The notes: a model not told the origin generated them from the letters alone. A DNA stretch of 64,000 nucleotides from Latilactobacillus graminis DSM 20719 (GCF_001436415.1 NZ_AYZB01000002.1:71370-135369); one strand, 5' to 3'. Positions 9,118 through 21,575 are shown, counted from the first letter of the stretch. Numbers and translations: made by a program.

Positions 9118-10947
9118 ATGCAACAGTTAAAACGGATTTTTATCGGGAAACCGTTGAAGTCCTCCGATGAGGGGAATCAAAAATTAGGGCGCTTCAAAGC
9201 ATTAGCAATGTTGTCTTCTGATGCTTTATCATCAGTGGCCTATGGGACGGAAGAAATTGTCATTGTTTTGACAACCCTTTCGGCAGCAGCGATTTGGTAT
9301 TCAATTCCAATTGCGGCCTTCGTACTTGTCTTGTTACTGTCATTAACTTTGTCATATCGACAAGTGATCCATGCCTATCCAGGTGGTGGCGGGGCCTACG
9401 TGGTTTCCAGTGAAAACTTGGGGAAAAACGCTGGTTTAGTGGCCGGTGGTTCATTGTTGGTCGATTACATGTTAACCGTTGCGGTTAGTATTTCCGCTGG
9501 CGCGGAAGCTATCACATCGGCGATTCCGGCCTTATACGGGCATCAAGTTGGCATTTCATTTATAATCGTCTTGATTTTGATGGGAATGAATTTGCGTGGA
9601 ATGCGTGAATCGGCATCGTTTTTAATGGTGCCGGTTTACCTGTTTGTCTTGATGATGACCTTAATGATTATCATTGGGTGTTATAAAATCTTTACAGGTG
9701 CGATTCCATTTCACGCAACATCAACGGTGGGGGCAGTTGTGCCAGGCGTTTCAATGGCACTGATTTTTAGAGCGTTCTCATCTGGTTCATCCTCGTTAAC
9801 TGGGGTCGAAGCAATCAGTAATGCTGTACCATTTTTCAAGAAGCCACGCGCAACAAATGCTGCGGAAACATTGGCAATTATGGCTGCCATCTTAGGTTTC
9901 TTCTTTGCTGGAATCACCTTTTTAAATTACTGGTATGGGATTGTCCCGATTGAAAAAGTAACGGTTTTATCACAGGTTGCCCAACGGACCTTTGGAAAGG
10001 GCTTTTTGTTTTATATCGTCCAATTTGCGACGGCCTTTATTTTAGCCGTGGCGGCGAATACCGGTTTTTCAGCTTTTCCGGTCTTAGCGTATAACCTAGC
10101 AAAAGATAAATATATGCCACATATGTATATGGATCGTGGTGATCGCTTAGGTTATTCAAACGGAATTATTACCTTGGCAATCGGTTCAATGGCGTTAATT
10201 TTCATCTTTAATGGTGATACATCGCGCTTGATTCCGCTTTACGCAGTCGGTGTGTTTATTCCTTTTACGCTTTCACAATCAGGGATGCTTCGTAAGTGGT
10301 GGGTTGAACGGCCCAAGAATTGGTTTGGTAAATCAATTGCCAATTTTGTAGGAGCCTTGATCTCATTTGCCATCTTAGTGATTCTCTTTGTTTATCGGTT
10401 ACCTGACATTTGGCCATTTTTCATTATTATGCCGATTATGATTTGGATTTTCTATAAAATTCATGATCACTACAAGAAGGTGGCGCTTCAATTACGTGTG
10501 AGTGCTAAAGAAGCTGTCTTGCATGATTATGACGGTTCAACCGTCATTGTCTTAGTCAGCAATGTGACTCAGGTGACGCGCGGCGCACTCGATTACGCAC
10601 AATCAATCGGGGACTACGTCATTGCCATGCACGTTTCAACGGATGAGAATCCAGTCAAAGAACGGGAAATTCAGGCTGAATTTAAAGCAGATTTCCCCAA
10701 TGTTCGTTTCGTTGATGTGCATTCATCGTATCGATCAATTCAAAAACCAATTGTCCGATTTGTTGATATTGTTAGCAAAAATGCACAAAAACGGAATTTT
10801 ACCACAACTGTCTTAGTGCCACAATTTGTGCCTCGTAAGCCATGGCAAAATATCTTGCATAATCAATCGAGTTTACGACTTAGAACAGCGTTTGCCAATC
10901 GCGAAAATATTATCATCTCAACATACAGTTATCATCTAAAACACTAA
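9118..10947 (+). CDS. kimA: KimA-type high-affinity potassium importer (APC superfamily)
   Basis: This 609-residue protein has about 12 membrane helices in residues 25-450 and a cytosolic C-terminal domain of about 150 residues. The beginning (IGKPLKS, then KALAMLSSDALSSVAYGTEE), the YPGGGGAYVVS loop, SLLVDYMLTVAVSISAG, the SSLTGVEAISNAVP segment and the LHNQSSLRLR tail correspond closely to what I recall of B. subtilis KimA (YdaO). That protein is a proton-coupled K+ importer inhibited by c-di-AMP. Generic annotation would say amino acid permease. A weak GGGGTCAG precedes the ATG. Monocistronic, with a 170-base structured leader. Confidence 0.85.
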   Translation: MQQLKRIFIGKPLKSSDEGNQKLGRFKALAMLSSDALSSVAYGTEEIVIVLTTLSAAAIWYSIPIAAFVLVLLLSLTLSYRQVIHAYPGGGGAYVVSSENLGKNAGLVAGGSLLVDYMLTVAVSISAGAEAITSAIPALYGHQVGISFIIVLILMGMNLRGMRESASFLMVPVYLFVLMMTLMIIIGCYKIFTGAIPFHATSTVGAVVPGVSMALIFRAFSSGSSSLTGVEAISNAVPFFKKPRATNAAETLAIMAAILGFFFAGITFLNYWYGIVPIEKVTVLSQVAQRTFGKGFLFYIVQFATAFILAVAANTGFSAFPVLAYNLAKDKYMPHMYMDRGDRLGYSNGIITLAIGSMALIFIFNGDTSRLIPLYAVGVFIPFTLSQSGMLRKWWVERPKNWFGKSIANFVGALISFAILVILFVYRLPDIWPFFIIMPIMIWIFYKIHDHYKKVALQLRVSAKEAVLHDYDGSTVIVLVSNVTQVTRGALDYAQSIGDYVIAMHVSTDENPVKEREIQAEFKADFPNVRFVDVHSSYRSIQKPIVRFVDIVSKNAQKRNFTTTVLVPQFVPRKPWQNILHNQSSLRLRTAFANRENIIISTYSYHLKH

Positions 10948-11032
10948 GAAATGTTTCTGGTTACGTTCAAATTGAAGCTGTTCCTATTATTGTATAACTA
11001 GCACAGGAACATGGTTTGAAAAGCACGTTATC

Positions 11033-11070
11033 AGCCACGTCCACTTCAAAAGGTGAACGTGGCTTTTTTT
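11033..11070 (+). terminator. kimA terminator
   Basis: AGCCACGTCCACTT and AGGTGAACGTGGCT form a nearly perfect stem with a long T run. Confidence 0.9.
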
Positions 11071-11095
11071 GTTGTGACTAACTTGGCGCAAAACT

Positions 11096-11123
11096 TTGTA
11101 TTCTAGGTAAAAATTGCTACAAT
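11096..11123 (+). promoter_or_regulatory. Promoter of ymdB–mutSL
   Basis: TTGTAT, 16 bases, then TACAAT with a TGC extended -10. Confidence 0.6.
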
Positions 11124-11165
11124 AGAAGCTATTAAAGTTAGAAAAAGAACATTAAGGGGCGCGAC

Positions 11166-11969
11166 ATGCGAATTTTATTTATTGGTGATACAGTTGGGAC
11201 GATGGGACAAAAAATGGTGAATGATTATTTACCACTATTAAAGCAACAATATAAACCGCAAGTCACGATTATTAATGGCGAAAATATCGCAGACGGTAAA
11301 GGCATGACCCAAAAAGATTATAAAAATCTTTTACAAGCGGGAGCTGATGCGATTACGATGGGGAATCATACGTGGAATAAACGGGACATTCTAGACTTCA
11401 TCGACGATGCTCCCAAATTAGTGCGTCCTGCTAATTTCCCCCAAGGAACGCCGGGGCAAGGCATGACAATGATTAATGTTAACCAAGCTAAATTGGCGGT
11501 TATCAATTTACAAGGGCGTGCTTTAATGAATGAGCTATTAAGTGATCCATTTGTTATGCTAGATGAAATGGTCGCAGAAATTAGCCAAGAAACCAACTGT
11601 ATTTTTGTGGATTTCCACGCTGAAACAACAAGTGAAAAACTAGCGTTAGCTTGGTATTTAGATGGCCGCATTTCGGCATTGGTCGGAACCCATACGCATG
11701 TTCAAACGAATGATGCCCGTGTATTACCGGCAGGAACGGCAGTTTTAACGGATGCCGGCATGACTGGGCCATATAATGGTATTTTGGGTGTGAAACGCGA
11801 AAAAATTATTAACCGCTTCAAAACACAGCGATCAGAGCGCTTCGAGTTAGTCACAGAAGGTCCTGGTCAATTGAATGGTTGTTTAATTGAAATCAACGAT
11901 CAAACGGGTCAAGCTAAAACGATTAAACCCATTCAGATTTCACCAGACCACCCATATACACAATTTTAA
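11166..11969 (+). CDS. ymdB: YmdB-family metallophosphoesterase
   Basis: A 267-residue soluble phosphoesterase. The metal-binding motifs appear in order: GDTVG at the N-terminus, ING(E)N near residue 38, MGNHTWN near 65, DFHAE near 148 and GTHTHVQTND near 175. B. subtilis YmdB is a 2',3'-cyclic nucleotide phosphodiesterase affecting RNA processing and biofilm/motility decisions. The gene lies 43 bases before mutS and probably shares its transcript. Confidence 0.92.
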   Translation: MRILFIGDTVGTMGQKMVNDYLPLLKQQYKPQVTIINGENIADGKGMTQKDYKNLLQAGADAITMGNHTWNKRDILDFIDDAPKLVRPANFPQGTPGQGMTMINVNQAKLAVINLQGRALMNELLSDPFVMLDEMVAEISQETNCIFVDFHAETTSEKLALAWYLDGRISALVGTHTHVQTNDARVLPAGTAVLTDAGMTGPYNGILGVKREKIINRFKTQRSERFELVTEGPGQLNGCLIEINDQTGQAKTIKPIQISPDHPYTQF

Positions 11970-12012
11970 AAGCAAAACAGCAAACGAACGTCAATGAAAG
12001 AAGATTAACGGT

Positions 12013-14601
12013 ATGCCACAAAAAACAAAAGAAACGCCAATGATGGCGCAATATCAAAAGGTTAAAGACCAGTACCCGGATGCTTTTTTATTTTATCGTC
12101 TCGGTGATTTTTATGAACTCTTTAATGACGATGCTATTAAGGCTTCGCAATTATTAGAACTGACCCTAACTGCGCGTAACAAGAATGCGGATGATCCGAT
12201 TCCAATGTGTGGTGTACCGCATCACGCTGCCCAAAATTACATTGACATTCTCGTTGACCAAGGCTATAAGGTTGCAATCTGTGAACAAATGGAAGATCCT
12301 AAAACTGCCAAGGGAATGGTGAAACGCGAAGTCGTTCAATTGGTGACCCCAGGGACTATGATGGATGAAAAGGCTGGTCATGCCAAACAAAACAATTACT
12401 TAACGGCAGTGGTTGTTGAGGGTGATCAATTTGGATTTGCGTATACCGATTTATCGACCGGTGAAATGAAGGTTAGCCAAATTGCGAGTTTTGATTTATT
12501 ACTCAATGAAATGTTGAGTTTACAAACCAAAGAAGTAGTAATCAATCACGATGTCGCAAGTGAAGTCGTTCAGGCGATAGTACAACAACAAATTTTGGTA
12601 TCATATCAAGCAGATGGGGAAGCAACGGCTGAGGTTAGCTTTGTTTCACAAAACATTGCCCAACCAATTGAATTGGCGGTTATTAAACAACTTGTTTTGT
12701 ATTTAGCCACGACACAAAAGCGACAGCTTGGACATTTACAGCGAGCGCAAGAATATGAACCGTCGCAGTATTTAAAATTAGATTATTCGGCTAAGATGAA
12801 TCTGGAATTGACAGCTTCATTACGGACGGGTCATAAGAGTGGCACCCTATTGTGGTTGTTAGATGAAACTAAGACGGCTATGGGTGGGCGTTTATTGAAA
12901 CAATGGTTAGAGCGGCCACTGTTAGATCTTAAGGCGATTCAAAATCGTCAGCACCAAGTTGCCAGTTTCATGAACCATTATTTTGAACGAACAAACCTAC
13001 AAGATGCGTTGACGAAAGTCTATGACTTAGAGCGGTTAGCTGGCCGAGTTGCTTTTGGCAGTGTTAATGGTCGTGATCTAATTCAATTAAAGACTTCATT
13101 AGAGCAGATTCCGACTATTAAAACAATTTTAACTGGAATTAACGATCATCAAGCCTTTGAGCGGGCTTTAGGACAACTCGATCCAGTTGATGATGTGCGT
13201 GAACTAATTGAGACGGCCATCAATCCGGATGCTCCGATTTCAGTAACTGATGGCGGAATTATTCAATCCGGTTATAATCAAACCCTTGATGATTATCGGG
13301 ATGCGATGTCCAATGGGAAACAATGGTTAGCACAACTTGAAGCTCAAGAACGTGAAGTGACTGGTATTCATAATTTGAAAATCGGCTTTAATCGCGTCTT
13401 TGGTTACTATATTGAAGTGACACGAGCAAATTTGGCGGCATTACCAGAGGGCCGCTATGAGCGCAAACAAACGTTAACTAATGCCGAGCGGTTTATCACG
13501 CCAGAGTTAAAAGCCAAGGAACAATTAATTTTAGAAGCTGAAGAACATTCAACGGCCCTTGAATATGAATTGTTCACGCAAGTTCGTGAAACGGTAAAGC
13601 TCGCAATTGAACGCTTACAAACCCTTGCTAAAGAGGTTGCAGCTTTGGATGTCCTCCAAAGCTTTGCGGTAATCAGTGAAAACTATCATTATGTTCAGCC
13701 TAAATTAACTGCTGATAGCCATCAAATTGATGTAGTTGATGGTCGACATCCGGTGGTTGAAAAAGTTCTTGGGCGTCAAAAATATATTCCAAATGCAGTT
13801 CAAATGGATGATGAAACGGACATGCTCTTAATTACTGGCCCGAATATGTCTGGGAAAAGTACGTATATGCGACAGCTCGCCTTGACCGTGATTATGGCGC
13901 AGATGGGCTGTTTTGTTCCCGCTAAATCAGCTAACTTACCGATTTTTGATCAAATTTTTACACGAATTGGGGCTGCTGATGATCTAATCTCGGGTCAAAG
14001 TACCTTTATGGTCGAAATGATGGAGGCCAACCGTGCAATCATGAATGCAACGCGCAATAGTCTAATTCTCTTTGATGAAATTGGCCGCGGAACAGCTACC
14101 TATGACGGGATGGCTTTAGCCCAAGCAATTATCGAATATATTCATGATAACGTGCATGCAAAGACGCTTTTTTCAACGCATTACCATGAATTGACAAGTT
14201 TAGCCGATTCGTTAACAGCATTGAAAAATGTGCACGTCGGTGCGGTTGAAGAAAATGGTGAGTTAGTCTTTTTACACAAAATGTTGGCAGGCCCAGCTGA
14301 TAAATCGTATGGGATTCATGTGGCCAAGCTTGCCGGAATGCCAGTGCCATTGTTAAAACGGGCAGACGTCATCCTGGCACAGTTGGAAGATAAACCAAGC
14401 GCGCCAGTTACACCGGTCGCTGGATCTGCGAAACAAGTCGATGAGCAAATTTCACTTTTTGAACCAGAAGACACAGCGCCAGTTGATCCCCAGATTGATC
14501 AAGTTTTGACTGCTGTGAAGCAATTTGATTTAATGAGTGCGACTCCGTTAGAGGCGTTAAATATGGTATACCAATGGCAAAAACAATTGAATCACAAATA
14601 A
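12013..14601 (+). CDS. mutS: DNA mismatch repair protein MutS
   Basis: The 862-residue length is typical. The mismatch-recognition Phe-x-Glu is Phe33-Tyr34-Glu35 in GDFYELF. Connector, lever and clamp domains fill the middle and the C-terminal ABC-type ATPase has a Walker [10 protein letters not shown] from residue 609, [12 protein letters not shown] (Walker B and signature) and STHYHEL. MutS binds mismatches and recruits MutL, encoded 24 bases downstream. No disrupted motif is seen, so repair should be functional. Confidence 0.98.
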   Translation: MPQKTKETPMMAQYQKVKDQYPDAFLFYRLGDFYELFNDDAIKASQLLELTLTARNKNADDPIPMCGVPHHAAQNYIDILVDQGYKVAICEQMEDPKTAKGMVKREVVQLVTPGTMMDEKAGHAKQNNYLTAVVVEGDQFGFAYTDLSTGEMKVSQIASFDLLLNEMLSLQTKEVVINHDVASEVVQAIVQQQILVSYQADGEATAEVSFVSQNIAQPIELAVIKQLVLYLATTQKRQLGHLQRAQEYEPSQYLKLDYSAKMNLELTASLRTGHKSGTLLWLLDETKTAMGGRLLKQWLERPLLDLKAIQNRQHQVASFMNHYFERTNLQDALTKVYDLERLAGRVAFGSVNGRDLIQLKTSLEQIPTIKTILTGINDHQAFERALGQLDPVDDVRELIETAINPDAPISVTDGGIIQSGYNQTLDDYRDAMSNGKQWLAQLEAQEREVTGIHNLKIGFNRVFGYYIEVTRANLAALPEGRYERKQTLTNAERFITPELKAKEQLILEAEEHSTALEYELFTQVRETVKLAIERLQTLAKEVAALDVLQSFAVISENYHYVQPKLTADSHQIDVVDGRHPVVEKVLGRQKYIPNAVQMDDETDMLLITGPNMSGKSTYMRQLALTVIMAQMGCFVPAKSANLPIFDQIFTRIGAADDLISGQSTFMVEMMEANRAIMNATRNSLILFDEIGRGTATYDGMALAQAIIEYIHDNVHAKTLFSTHYHELTSLADSLTALKNVHVGAVEENGELVFLHKMLAGPADKSYGIHVAKLAGMPVPLLKRADVILAQLEDKPSAPVTPVAGSAKQVDEQISLFEPEDTAPVDPQIDQVLTAVKQFDLMSATPLEALNMVYQWQKQLNHK

Positions 14602-14625
14602 ACAAAAGATGAAAAGGAGACGCTA

Positions 14626-16572
14626 ATGGGGAAAATTCATGAACTGTCAGAAATATTAAGTAATCAAATCGCGGCTGGTGAAGTTATTGAACGGCCGGCT
14701 TCAGTGGTCAAAGAATTGGCAGAAAATGCAATTGACGCCAATAGTACTCAAATCGATATTGTGATTGAACAGGCTGGGCTTCAACTGGTGCAAGTCATCG
14801 ATAATGGTGATGGGATTGAGCCAGATGATGTTTCAACCGCATTTAAGCGGCATGCAACTAGTAAAATTACCACCCGCCAAGATCTTTTTAAGATTCAATC
14901 GCTCGGTTTTCGTGGTGAAGCATTAGCCAGTATTGCTTCGGTATCTGATTTAACGATTGAAACGGCTACGGCTAATTCACTAGGCACATTTGCTCACTTT
15001 AAAGGTGGTATTTTACAAACACAAAAAACTAGTCCGATTCGACCGGGTACGGCAATTACGGTTCGTGATCTATTCTTTAATACCCCGGCCCGTCTAAAGT
15101 ATGTTAAGACGTTCCAAACTGAGTTAGCAAACGTCATCGATATTGTGAACCGGCTGGCGATGAGCCATCCACAAATTGCGTTCACTTTAACCAACGATGA
15201 CCACCTATTAATGAAGACGGCGGGCAATGATGATTTGCAACAAACGATTGCAGGGATTTACGGGGTAACGATGGCAAAACAGCTCTTATCAATTAGTGCT
15301 GAAGATCTTGATTTTAAGTTAACCGGCTACGTTTCACTGCCACAGTTAACCCGTGCGAGCCGGAATTATTTATCAATCATGATTAACGGTCGTTATATTA
15401 AGAATTATCAATTAAATAAAGCCATTATTAAGGGGTATGGCTCTAAATTGATGGTTGGTCGCTATCCAGTTGCAGTTTTAAATATTCAAATGGATCCATT
15501 ATTAATCGACGTTAATGTCCATCCGACTAAGCAGGAAGTGCGCTTAAGTAAGGAACCAGCTTTAATGACACTGATTGAAAAAGCAATTTATGGTCGCTTA
15601 CGGACGGAAAATTTGATTCCGGATGCGGTCCAGAATTTAAAACAGACAAAAGTAGTCGATGTTGATCAATTGCAGATGGATTTAAATCAGATCACCAGCC
15701 AACGCCGGAATGCCACTGGGACAGTCCGGCCAGTACACCAAACATCAATGCCAGAAAAAACAATGAAAACCGAGCCAACAGCAACTCAGATTGCCGAAAC
15801 TGAGACGCCGCTCAAGACAGAACCGACGGCGGATCCGAATTTAAACAGCCTGCCAATTTTTGAACAACCGCGGCAACTCGCACAATGGGATGATAAGTAT
15901 GCGGCTGAATCGGTGGGAAATCCATTTGGCGAAACAGCTGAGGACAATGAAGTACCGATTGCACGATTCCCAGTGTTGCACTACATTGGGCAGTTACACG
16001 ATACATTCTTATTAGCAGAAGGTGAAGATGGCTTTTACATTCTTGATCAACATGCCGCCCAAGAACGAATTAAATACGAATACTACCGGGAAAAAATTGG
16101 AGAAGTTAGCAACGATGTGCAAAATTTATTAGTACCGCTTGTGTTGGAGTATCCAAATAGCGATGCAATTAAGCTTCAAGCCCGCAAGGAACTCCTAGCG
16201 GACGTCGGAGTACAACTTGAAAGCTTCGGCCAAAATAGTTTTGTAGTTCACAGCCACCCAACTTGGATTGCCCAAGGACAAGAAGAAGCGACCATCCGCG
16301 AAATGATTGAAACTGTGTTGGAAAATGGTAAGTTAGACATTGCCCATTTTCGCGAAGCAACGGCCATTATGATTAGTTGTAAGCAGTCAATTAAAGCGCA
16401 TCACCACTTAGACGATGCGCAAGCAAAAGCCTTACTGGCCGATTTGGCACAGACGGAAAATCCGTTCAACTGCCCCCATGGTCGTCCAGTGCTCATTCAT
16501 TACACACAAAAAGATTTAGAAAAGATGTTTAAACGGATTCAAGACCCACACCAAAGCTGGTCGGGGGAATAA
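14626..16572 (+). CDS. mutL: DNA mismatch repair protein MutL
   Basis: This 648-residue protein has the GHKL ATPase region with ELAENAIDA, DNGDGI and GFRGEALASI in the first 100 residues. A variable Thr/Glu-rich linker follows (about 345-430), then a C-terminal dimerisation/endonuclease domain containing QHAAQERIKYE, the metal-binding motif expected of nicking MutL proteins in bacteria without MutH, and CPHGRP near the C-terminus. It starts behind AAGGAGA directly after mutS. Confidence 0.97.
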   Translation: MGKIHELSEILSNQIAAGEVIERPASVVKELAENAIDANSTQIDIVIEQAGLQLVQVIDNGDGIEPDDVSTAFKRHATSKITTRQDLFKIQSLGFRGEALASIASVSDLTIETATANSLGTFAHFKGGILQTQKTSPIRPGTAITVRDLFFNTPARLKYVKTFQTELANVIDIVNRLAMSHPQIAFTLTNDDHLLMKTAGNDDLQQTIAGIYGVTMAKQLLSISAEDLDFKLTGYVSLPQLTRASRNYLSIMINGRYIKNYQLNKAIIKGYGSKLMVGRYPVAVLNIQMDPLLIDVNVHPTKQEVRLSKEPALMTLIEKAIYGRLRTENLIPDAVQNLKQTKVVDVDQLQMDLNQITSQRRNATGTVRPVHQTSMPEKTMKTEPTATQIAETETPLKTEPTADPNLNSLPIFEQPRQLAQWDDKYAAESVGNPFGETAEDNEVPIARFPVLHYIGQLHDTFLLAEGEDGFYILDQHAAQERIKYEYYREKIGEVSNDVQNLLVPLVLEYPNSDAIKLQARKELLADVGVQLESFGQNSFVVHSHPTWIAQGQEEATIREMIETVLENGKLDIAHFREATAIMISCKQSIKAHHHLDDAQAKALLADLAQTENPFNCPHGRPVLIHYTQKDLEKMFKRIQDPHQSWSGE

Positions 16573-16723
16573 TCTAATCTGGTTCCCAAAACGCTTCGTC
16601 GCTTGTATGAATCGATTGGATGTGATACAATTTCTGCAAATTAACAAGTAAAGTATGTTGATCGAAGAATGGGAACGTAATGAGACGCTTGAATTTGGTA
16701 TCGAAGGATTAGTTTGGATTGAA
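16573..16723 (+). other. Intergenic stretch with short in-frame remnants
   Basis: Two consecutive short frames follow mutL: 14 codons starting MNRLDVIQFL, then 26 codons starting MLIEEWERNETLEFG and ending just before the terminator hairpin. Neither has a Shine-Dalgarno sequence and no family is recognised. The composition looks coding-like, so this may be a decayed gene, but the case is weak. Confidence 0.25.
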
Positions 16724-16748
16724 AAGGCTACGTAGGTGGCCTTTTTTA
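16724..16748 (+). terminator. Terminator downstream of mutSL
   Basis: An 8-bp stem, AAGGCTAC with GTGGCCTT, is followed by six T. Confidence 0.75.
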
Positions 16749-16844
16749 TATTTTCGCCCTTTTTAACGGTGCGCCGTTTCATGGTTCGGATTTTATGTTA
16801 CAATTTAACAAGCAAATATACGTTCTCGTAAAGTAGGTAAAATT

Positions 16845-17456
16845 ATGTATGAATATTTAAAGGGCTTGATTACAGCCGTTAATCCTTTCTATGTCGTCTT
16901 AGAAGTACAAGGTATTGGTTATCAGTTACAAGTGGCTAATCCGTATCGTTATGTTGAATCAACGACCGATATCGTTCAAATTTATGTTTATCAAGCTGTA
17001 CGCGATACGGACATCACGTTATTTGGTTTTTATGATTTAGATGAGAAACAGATTTTTCAAAAACTAATTAGTGTTTCTGGGATCGGCCCCAAGAGTGCTT
17101 TAGCAATCTTAGCCAATAGCGATCATTCTGGCCTAATTCAAGCAATTATGACCGATGATGTCAGCTATTTAACTAAATTTCCTGGGGTTGGCAAGAAGAC
17201 CGCCCAACAAATTATTTTAGATTTAAAGGGGAAACTCGATGATCTAGAACAAAGTGATCATTTGGCTGGTCAAACAGCAATTGATTTGGGGACAACGGGA
17301 CAGTCACCGGAATTAAATGATGCATTGGCGGCCCTCACTGCATTGGGCTATTCAGCGCGCGAAGTCAAGGCGATTACCAAATCGCTGACTGATTTTAGTG
17401 CCCAAACGACCGATCAATATTTACGCGAAGGTTTACGATTATTAATGAAGAAATAA
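16845..17456 (+). CDS. ruvA: Holliday junction branch migration protein RuvA
   Basis: 203 residues: an N-terminal OB fold ([20 protein letters not shown]), helix-hairpin-helix segments with SGIGPKSAL and PGVGKKTAQ, and a C-terminal RuvB-binding domain (about 155-203). The RuvA tetramer holds the junction while RuvB pumps DNA. ruvB begins 14 bases downstream. A TGTTACAAT extended -10 about 45 bases upstream suggests its own promoter. Confidence 0.97.
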   Translation: MYEYLKGLITAVNPFYVVLEVQGIGYQLQVANPYRYVESTTDIVQIYVYQAVRDTDITLFGFYDLDEKQIFQKLISVSGIGPKSALAILANSDHSGLIQAIMTDDVSYLTKFPGVGKKTAQQIILDLKGKLDDLEQSDHLAGQTAIDLGTTGQSPELNDALAALTALGYSAREVKAITKSLTDFSAQTTDQYLREGLRLLMKK

Positions 17457-17470
17457 AGGAGGACTAATGG

Positions 17471-18478
17471 ATGGCAGAAGAACGCATTGTTTCCGCGGAA
17501 AATGAAGATATTGCAGAGACAAGTATTGAAAAAACGTTACGGCCACAAGTCCTCGCACAATATATTGGTCAAGACCGAGTCAAAAACGAGTTGGCTGTGT
17601 ATATTGCGGCTGCTCAAAAACGTGATGAGTCATTAGACCATGTGTTATTATATGGACCGCCCGGTTTAGGTAAAACAACCTTGGCAATGGTGATTGCCAA
17701 TGAATTACAAGTACAGATTCGCACCACAAGTGGCCCAGCAATTGAGCGGCCTGGAGATTTGGTGGCCTTATTAAATGAATTGCAACCGGGGGATGTTTTG
17801 TTCATCGATGAAATTCATCGCTTACCGAAAGTGGTTGAAGAATTACTCTATTCAGCGATGGAAGATTTCTACATCGATATTGTGGTCGGACAAGGCCCAA
17901 CTGCACATCCTGTACATTTCCCTTTACCCCCGTTTACTTTAATTGGCGCGACCACGCGGGCCGGATTATTGTCAGCACCATTGCGTGATCGTTTTGGAAT
18001 TGTTGAACATATGGCATATTATGATGAAGCCGATTTAGTCGATATTGTGGAACGCTCGGCAGATGTATTTAATATGGCAATTGTTCAAGAAGGGGCGCAC
18101 GAGATTGCGCGCCGGTCGCGCGGTACCCCCCGAATCGCGAACCGCTTGTTAAAACGGATTCGGGATTATGCCCAAGTTGCCAATCAAGCAGCAATTGATC
18201 AGGCAATTGCCGATCATGCGCTGAGCCAATTGCAAGTGGATAACCGCGGCTTAGATAGTATTGATCGTAAGATTTTAGAGATGATGATTGATTATTATCA
18301 TGGTGGCCCAGTTGGTTTGAAGACGATTGCGGCTAACATTGGTGAAGAAAACGAAACAATCGAAGCCGTCTATGAACCCTATTTATTACAAATTGGTTTT
18401 TTAAAGCGAACACCCCGAGGACGTGTAGTGACGCCTGCTGGTTACGAACATCTCGGAATACCCTATTCAGAAAATTAG
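17471..18478 (+). CDS. ruvB: Holliday junction ATP-dependent helicase RuvB
   Basis: 335 residues of AAA+ ATPase: [11 protein letters not shown] near the N-terminus, Walker [10 protein letters not shown] (about 61-69), Walker B FIDEIHRL, sensor GATTRAG and arginine-finger region APLRDRFG, then a winged helix with [11 protein letters not shown]. RuvB is the motor of branch migration with RuvA. queA follows after 14 bases. Confidence 0.98.
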   Translation: MAEERIVSAENEDIAETSIEKTLRPQVLAQYIGQDRVKNELAVYIAAAQKRDESLDHVLLYGPPGLGKTTLAMVIANELQVQIRTTSGPAIERPGDLVALLNELQPGDVLFIDEIHRLPKVVEELLYSAMEDFYIDIVVGQGPTAHPVHFPLPPFTLIGATTRAGLLSAPLRDRFGIVEHMAYYDEADLVDIVERSADVFNMAIVQEGAHEIARRSRGTPRIANRLLKRIRDYAQVANQAAIDQAIADHALSQLQVDNRGLDSIDRKILEMMIDYYHGGPVGLKTIAANIGEENETIEAVYEPYLLQIGFLKRTPRGRVVTPAGYEHLGIPYSEN

Positions 18479-18492
18479 AAAGAGGTAACACA

Positions 18493-19524
18493 ATGGTTTC
18501 AACAGAAGATTTTGATTATAACTTACCAGAAGAATTAATTGCTCAAACACCAATGATTGAACGGGCCGCCTCTCGTTTATTGGTGATGGATCATAAAACA
18601 GGCGCACTAGAAGATCAGGTTTTCTATGACATTATCGATGAATTAAACCCCGGCGATGCAGTTGTCATGAATAATACACGGGTCTTGCCAGCTCGTTTAT
18701 ATGGGGTGAAACCTGATACAGGCGGCCACGAAGAGGTCTTGCTTTTAAACAACACGCATGATGATGAATGGGAAGTCTTGATGAAACCCGCACGACGGGC
18801 AAAGGTTGGAACGGAAGTTGTTTTTGGAGATGGTCAATTAAAGGCCGTAGTCACTAAAGAACTTGAACATGGCGGCCGGATGATTGAATTTAAATATGAC
18901 GGGATTTTCATGCAAATTTTGGAAACTCTAGGCGAAATGCCATTACCTCCCTATATTAAGGAGAAATTAGACGATCCAGAAATGTATCAAACCGTCTATG
19001 CCAAAGAACCGGGCTCAGCAGCAGCACCGACCGCTGGCTTTCATTGGACAGAAGAACTTTTACAAAAGGTGCAAGATAAAGGGGTTAAACTTGTTTATTT
19101 AACGTTACACGTTGGTTTAGGGACTTTCCGTCCAGTTTCAGAAGATAACGTTGAAGATCATAAAATGCATAGTGAATTCTATCGGTTAACCGAAGATGCG
19201 GCCGCAACTTTAAATGAAGTTCGCCAAAACGGCGGCCGAATTATTGCTACGGGGACAACGAGCATTCGGACTTTAGAAACCATTGCAACGAAGTTTAATG
19301 GTGAAATCAAAGCCGATAGTGGATGGACTGATATTTTTATTAAACCTGGTTACGAATGGAAAGTCGTGGATGCCTTTATTACGAACTTCCATCTACCTAA
19401 ATCAACGCTAGTGATGTTAGTTGCTTCATTTACGGGACGGGAAAATATTTTGCATGCCTATCAGCATGCCGTTGATGAACGCTATCGGTTCTTTAGTTTT
19501 GGTGATGCCATGTTTGTTAAATAA
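18493..19524 (+). CDS. queA: S-adenosylmethionine:tRNA ribosyltransferase-isomerase QueA
   Basis: This 343-residue enzyme starts [14 protein letters not shown] and includes the conserved segments [36 protein letters not shown] and [10 protein letters not shown]. It makes epoxyqueuosine in tRNA using the ribose of SAM, the step after Tgt in queuosine synthesis. It probably belongs to the ruvAB transcript. A dead acetyltransferase gene separates it from tgt. Confidence 0.97.
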   Translation: MVSTEDFDYNLPEELIAQTPMIERAASRLLVMDHKTGALEDQVFYDIIDELNPGDAVVMNNTRVLPARLYGVKPDTGGHEEVLLLNNTHDDEWEVLMKPARRAKVGTEVVFGDGQLKAVVTKELEHGGRMIEFKYDGIFMQILETLGEMPLPPYIKEKLDDPEMYQTVYAKEPGSAAAPTAGFHWTEELLQKVQDKGVKLVYLTLHVGLGTFRPVSEDNVEDHKMHSEFYRLTEDAAATLNEVRQNGGRIIATGTTSIRTLETIATKFNGEIKADSGWTDIFIKPGYEWKVVDAFITNFHLPKSTLVMLVASFTGRENILHAYQHAVDERYRFFSFGDAMFVK

Positions 19525-19551
19525 TTGATCTAAATTGAAATGGTCGCCTTA

Positions 19552-19812
19552 ATGTATTTGCGAAAAGCAATGGTTGCTGATTTACCGCGAATTTTAGCGA
19601 TTATCGAGCGAGCTAAGGCGGTTTTAAAAGCCAAGCGAAGAAGGCAGCCCGTGTTTTGTGATCCATCGAATGGCTCTTGATAGTGCTGTGCATGATTTGC
19701 GGCTTGATATGCCTCTTGATAATTTAGGCATGCAGCGCAACGTATTATTCAAAAAGTCGGATTTCAATTCCGGAGTGATATTTTGATGATCACCGATCTG
19801 TCACCCAAATGA
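19552..19812 (+). pseudogene. Decayed GNAT-family acetyltransferase gene
   Basis: The first frame reads MYLRKAMVADLPRILAIIE, a typical GNAT N-terminus, and stops after 43 codons. With a two-base shift near 19652 it continues VIHRMALDSAVHDLRLD, and after a second shift near 19741 RIIQKVGFQFRSDILM, ending at TGA 19812. These are the middle and C-terminal parts of the same fold (the LRLDM..DN..MQR..IQKVGF pattern). At 261 bases it is about half a normal GNAT gene, so there is also an internal deletion. It accounts for most of the 341-base gap between queA and tgt. Confidence 0.8.
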
Positions 19813-19865
19813 AGTCTACCAACTATTACTGAATTAATAATAATCCTAGAATTGGAGTCGATTGA

Positions 19866-21008
<1,143 letters not shown>

Positions 21009-21079
21009 TGAATCACTGGAAGTTGGTTGGTAAGTCTGATAGAGTTAATGGTAGACAAATTGAAAAGAGGTTTTTTTGA

Positions 21080-21430
21080 ATGGTAAACTTTGTATTAGGC
21101 GCTGCCGGTTTTAATCCAAGTTTCTTTGTAATCTTAATTTTAATGGTTGCAATGATGTACTTTATGGTTATGCGTCCTCAAAAGAAACAACAACAAAAGC
21201 ATCAAGAAATGGTTAATCAAATGAAAAAAGGTGATGCGGTAATTACGATTGGTGGCTTACACGGGGTGATTGACTCCGTTAATACGGATACTAAAATCGT
21301 GGTCTTAGACTGTGACGGCGTTTACCTTAAATTTAATTTGAACGCCATTCGTACGGTAACGCCAACCGCTGTGGATGCTGCACCAGTTGTTGAAGAAAAA
21401 GGCGCAACACCAGAAGAAGAAACCAAGTAA
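21080..21430 (+). CDS. yajC: Sec translocase accessory subunit YajC
   Basis: 116 residues: one hydrophobic segment (about 14-34) ending VMRPQKKQQQK, the conserved YajC MRPQ-KK boundary, then a compact domain with MKKGDAVITIGGLHGVI. YajC associates with SecDF at the membrane. The acidic C-terminal tail is variable in the family. Confidence 0.95.
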   Translation: MVNFVLGAAGFNPSFFVILILMVAMMYFMVMRPQKKQQQKHQEMVNQMKKGDAVITIGGLHGVIDSVNTDTKIVVLDCDGVYLKFNLNAIRTVTPTAVDAAPVVEEKGATPEEETK

Positions 21431-21445
21431 GACAAGAATTTTAGG

Positions 21446-21485
21446 AAGCCCATAATCTGGTTAATCAGATTATGGGCTTTTTTTG
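21446..21485 (+). terminator. tgt–yajC terminator
   Basis: GCCCATAATCTG pairs perfectly with CAGATTATGGGC, followed by a T run. Confidence 0.95.
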
Positions 21486-21557
21486 GTTATTAATAGTGAA
21501 AATTTTATCAATTAAGAAGCATATTAATTGGGATAGCTTTCATGATGGCGTTGTATA

Positions 21558-21575
21558 TTGTAATAAAATTCACAA
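21558..21575. promoter_or_regulatory. Rex operator 1 of adhE
   Basis: TTGTAATAAAATTCACAA matches the 18-base Rex consensus TTGTGAANNNNTTCACAA at 12 of 14 fixed positions. It lies just upstream of the -35. Confidence 0.85.

Noticed and set aside
16516-16782. 88-codon reverse-strand frame over the mutL end
   Set aside because: Overlaps the end of mutL and the terminator; no start signal and no family resemblance.
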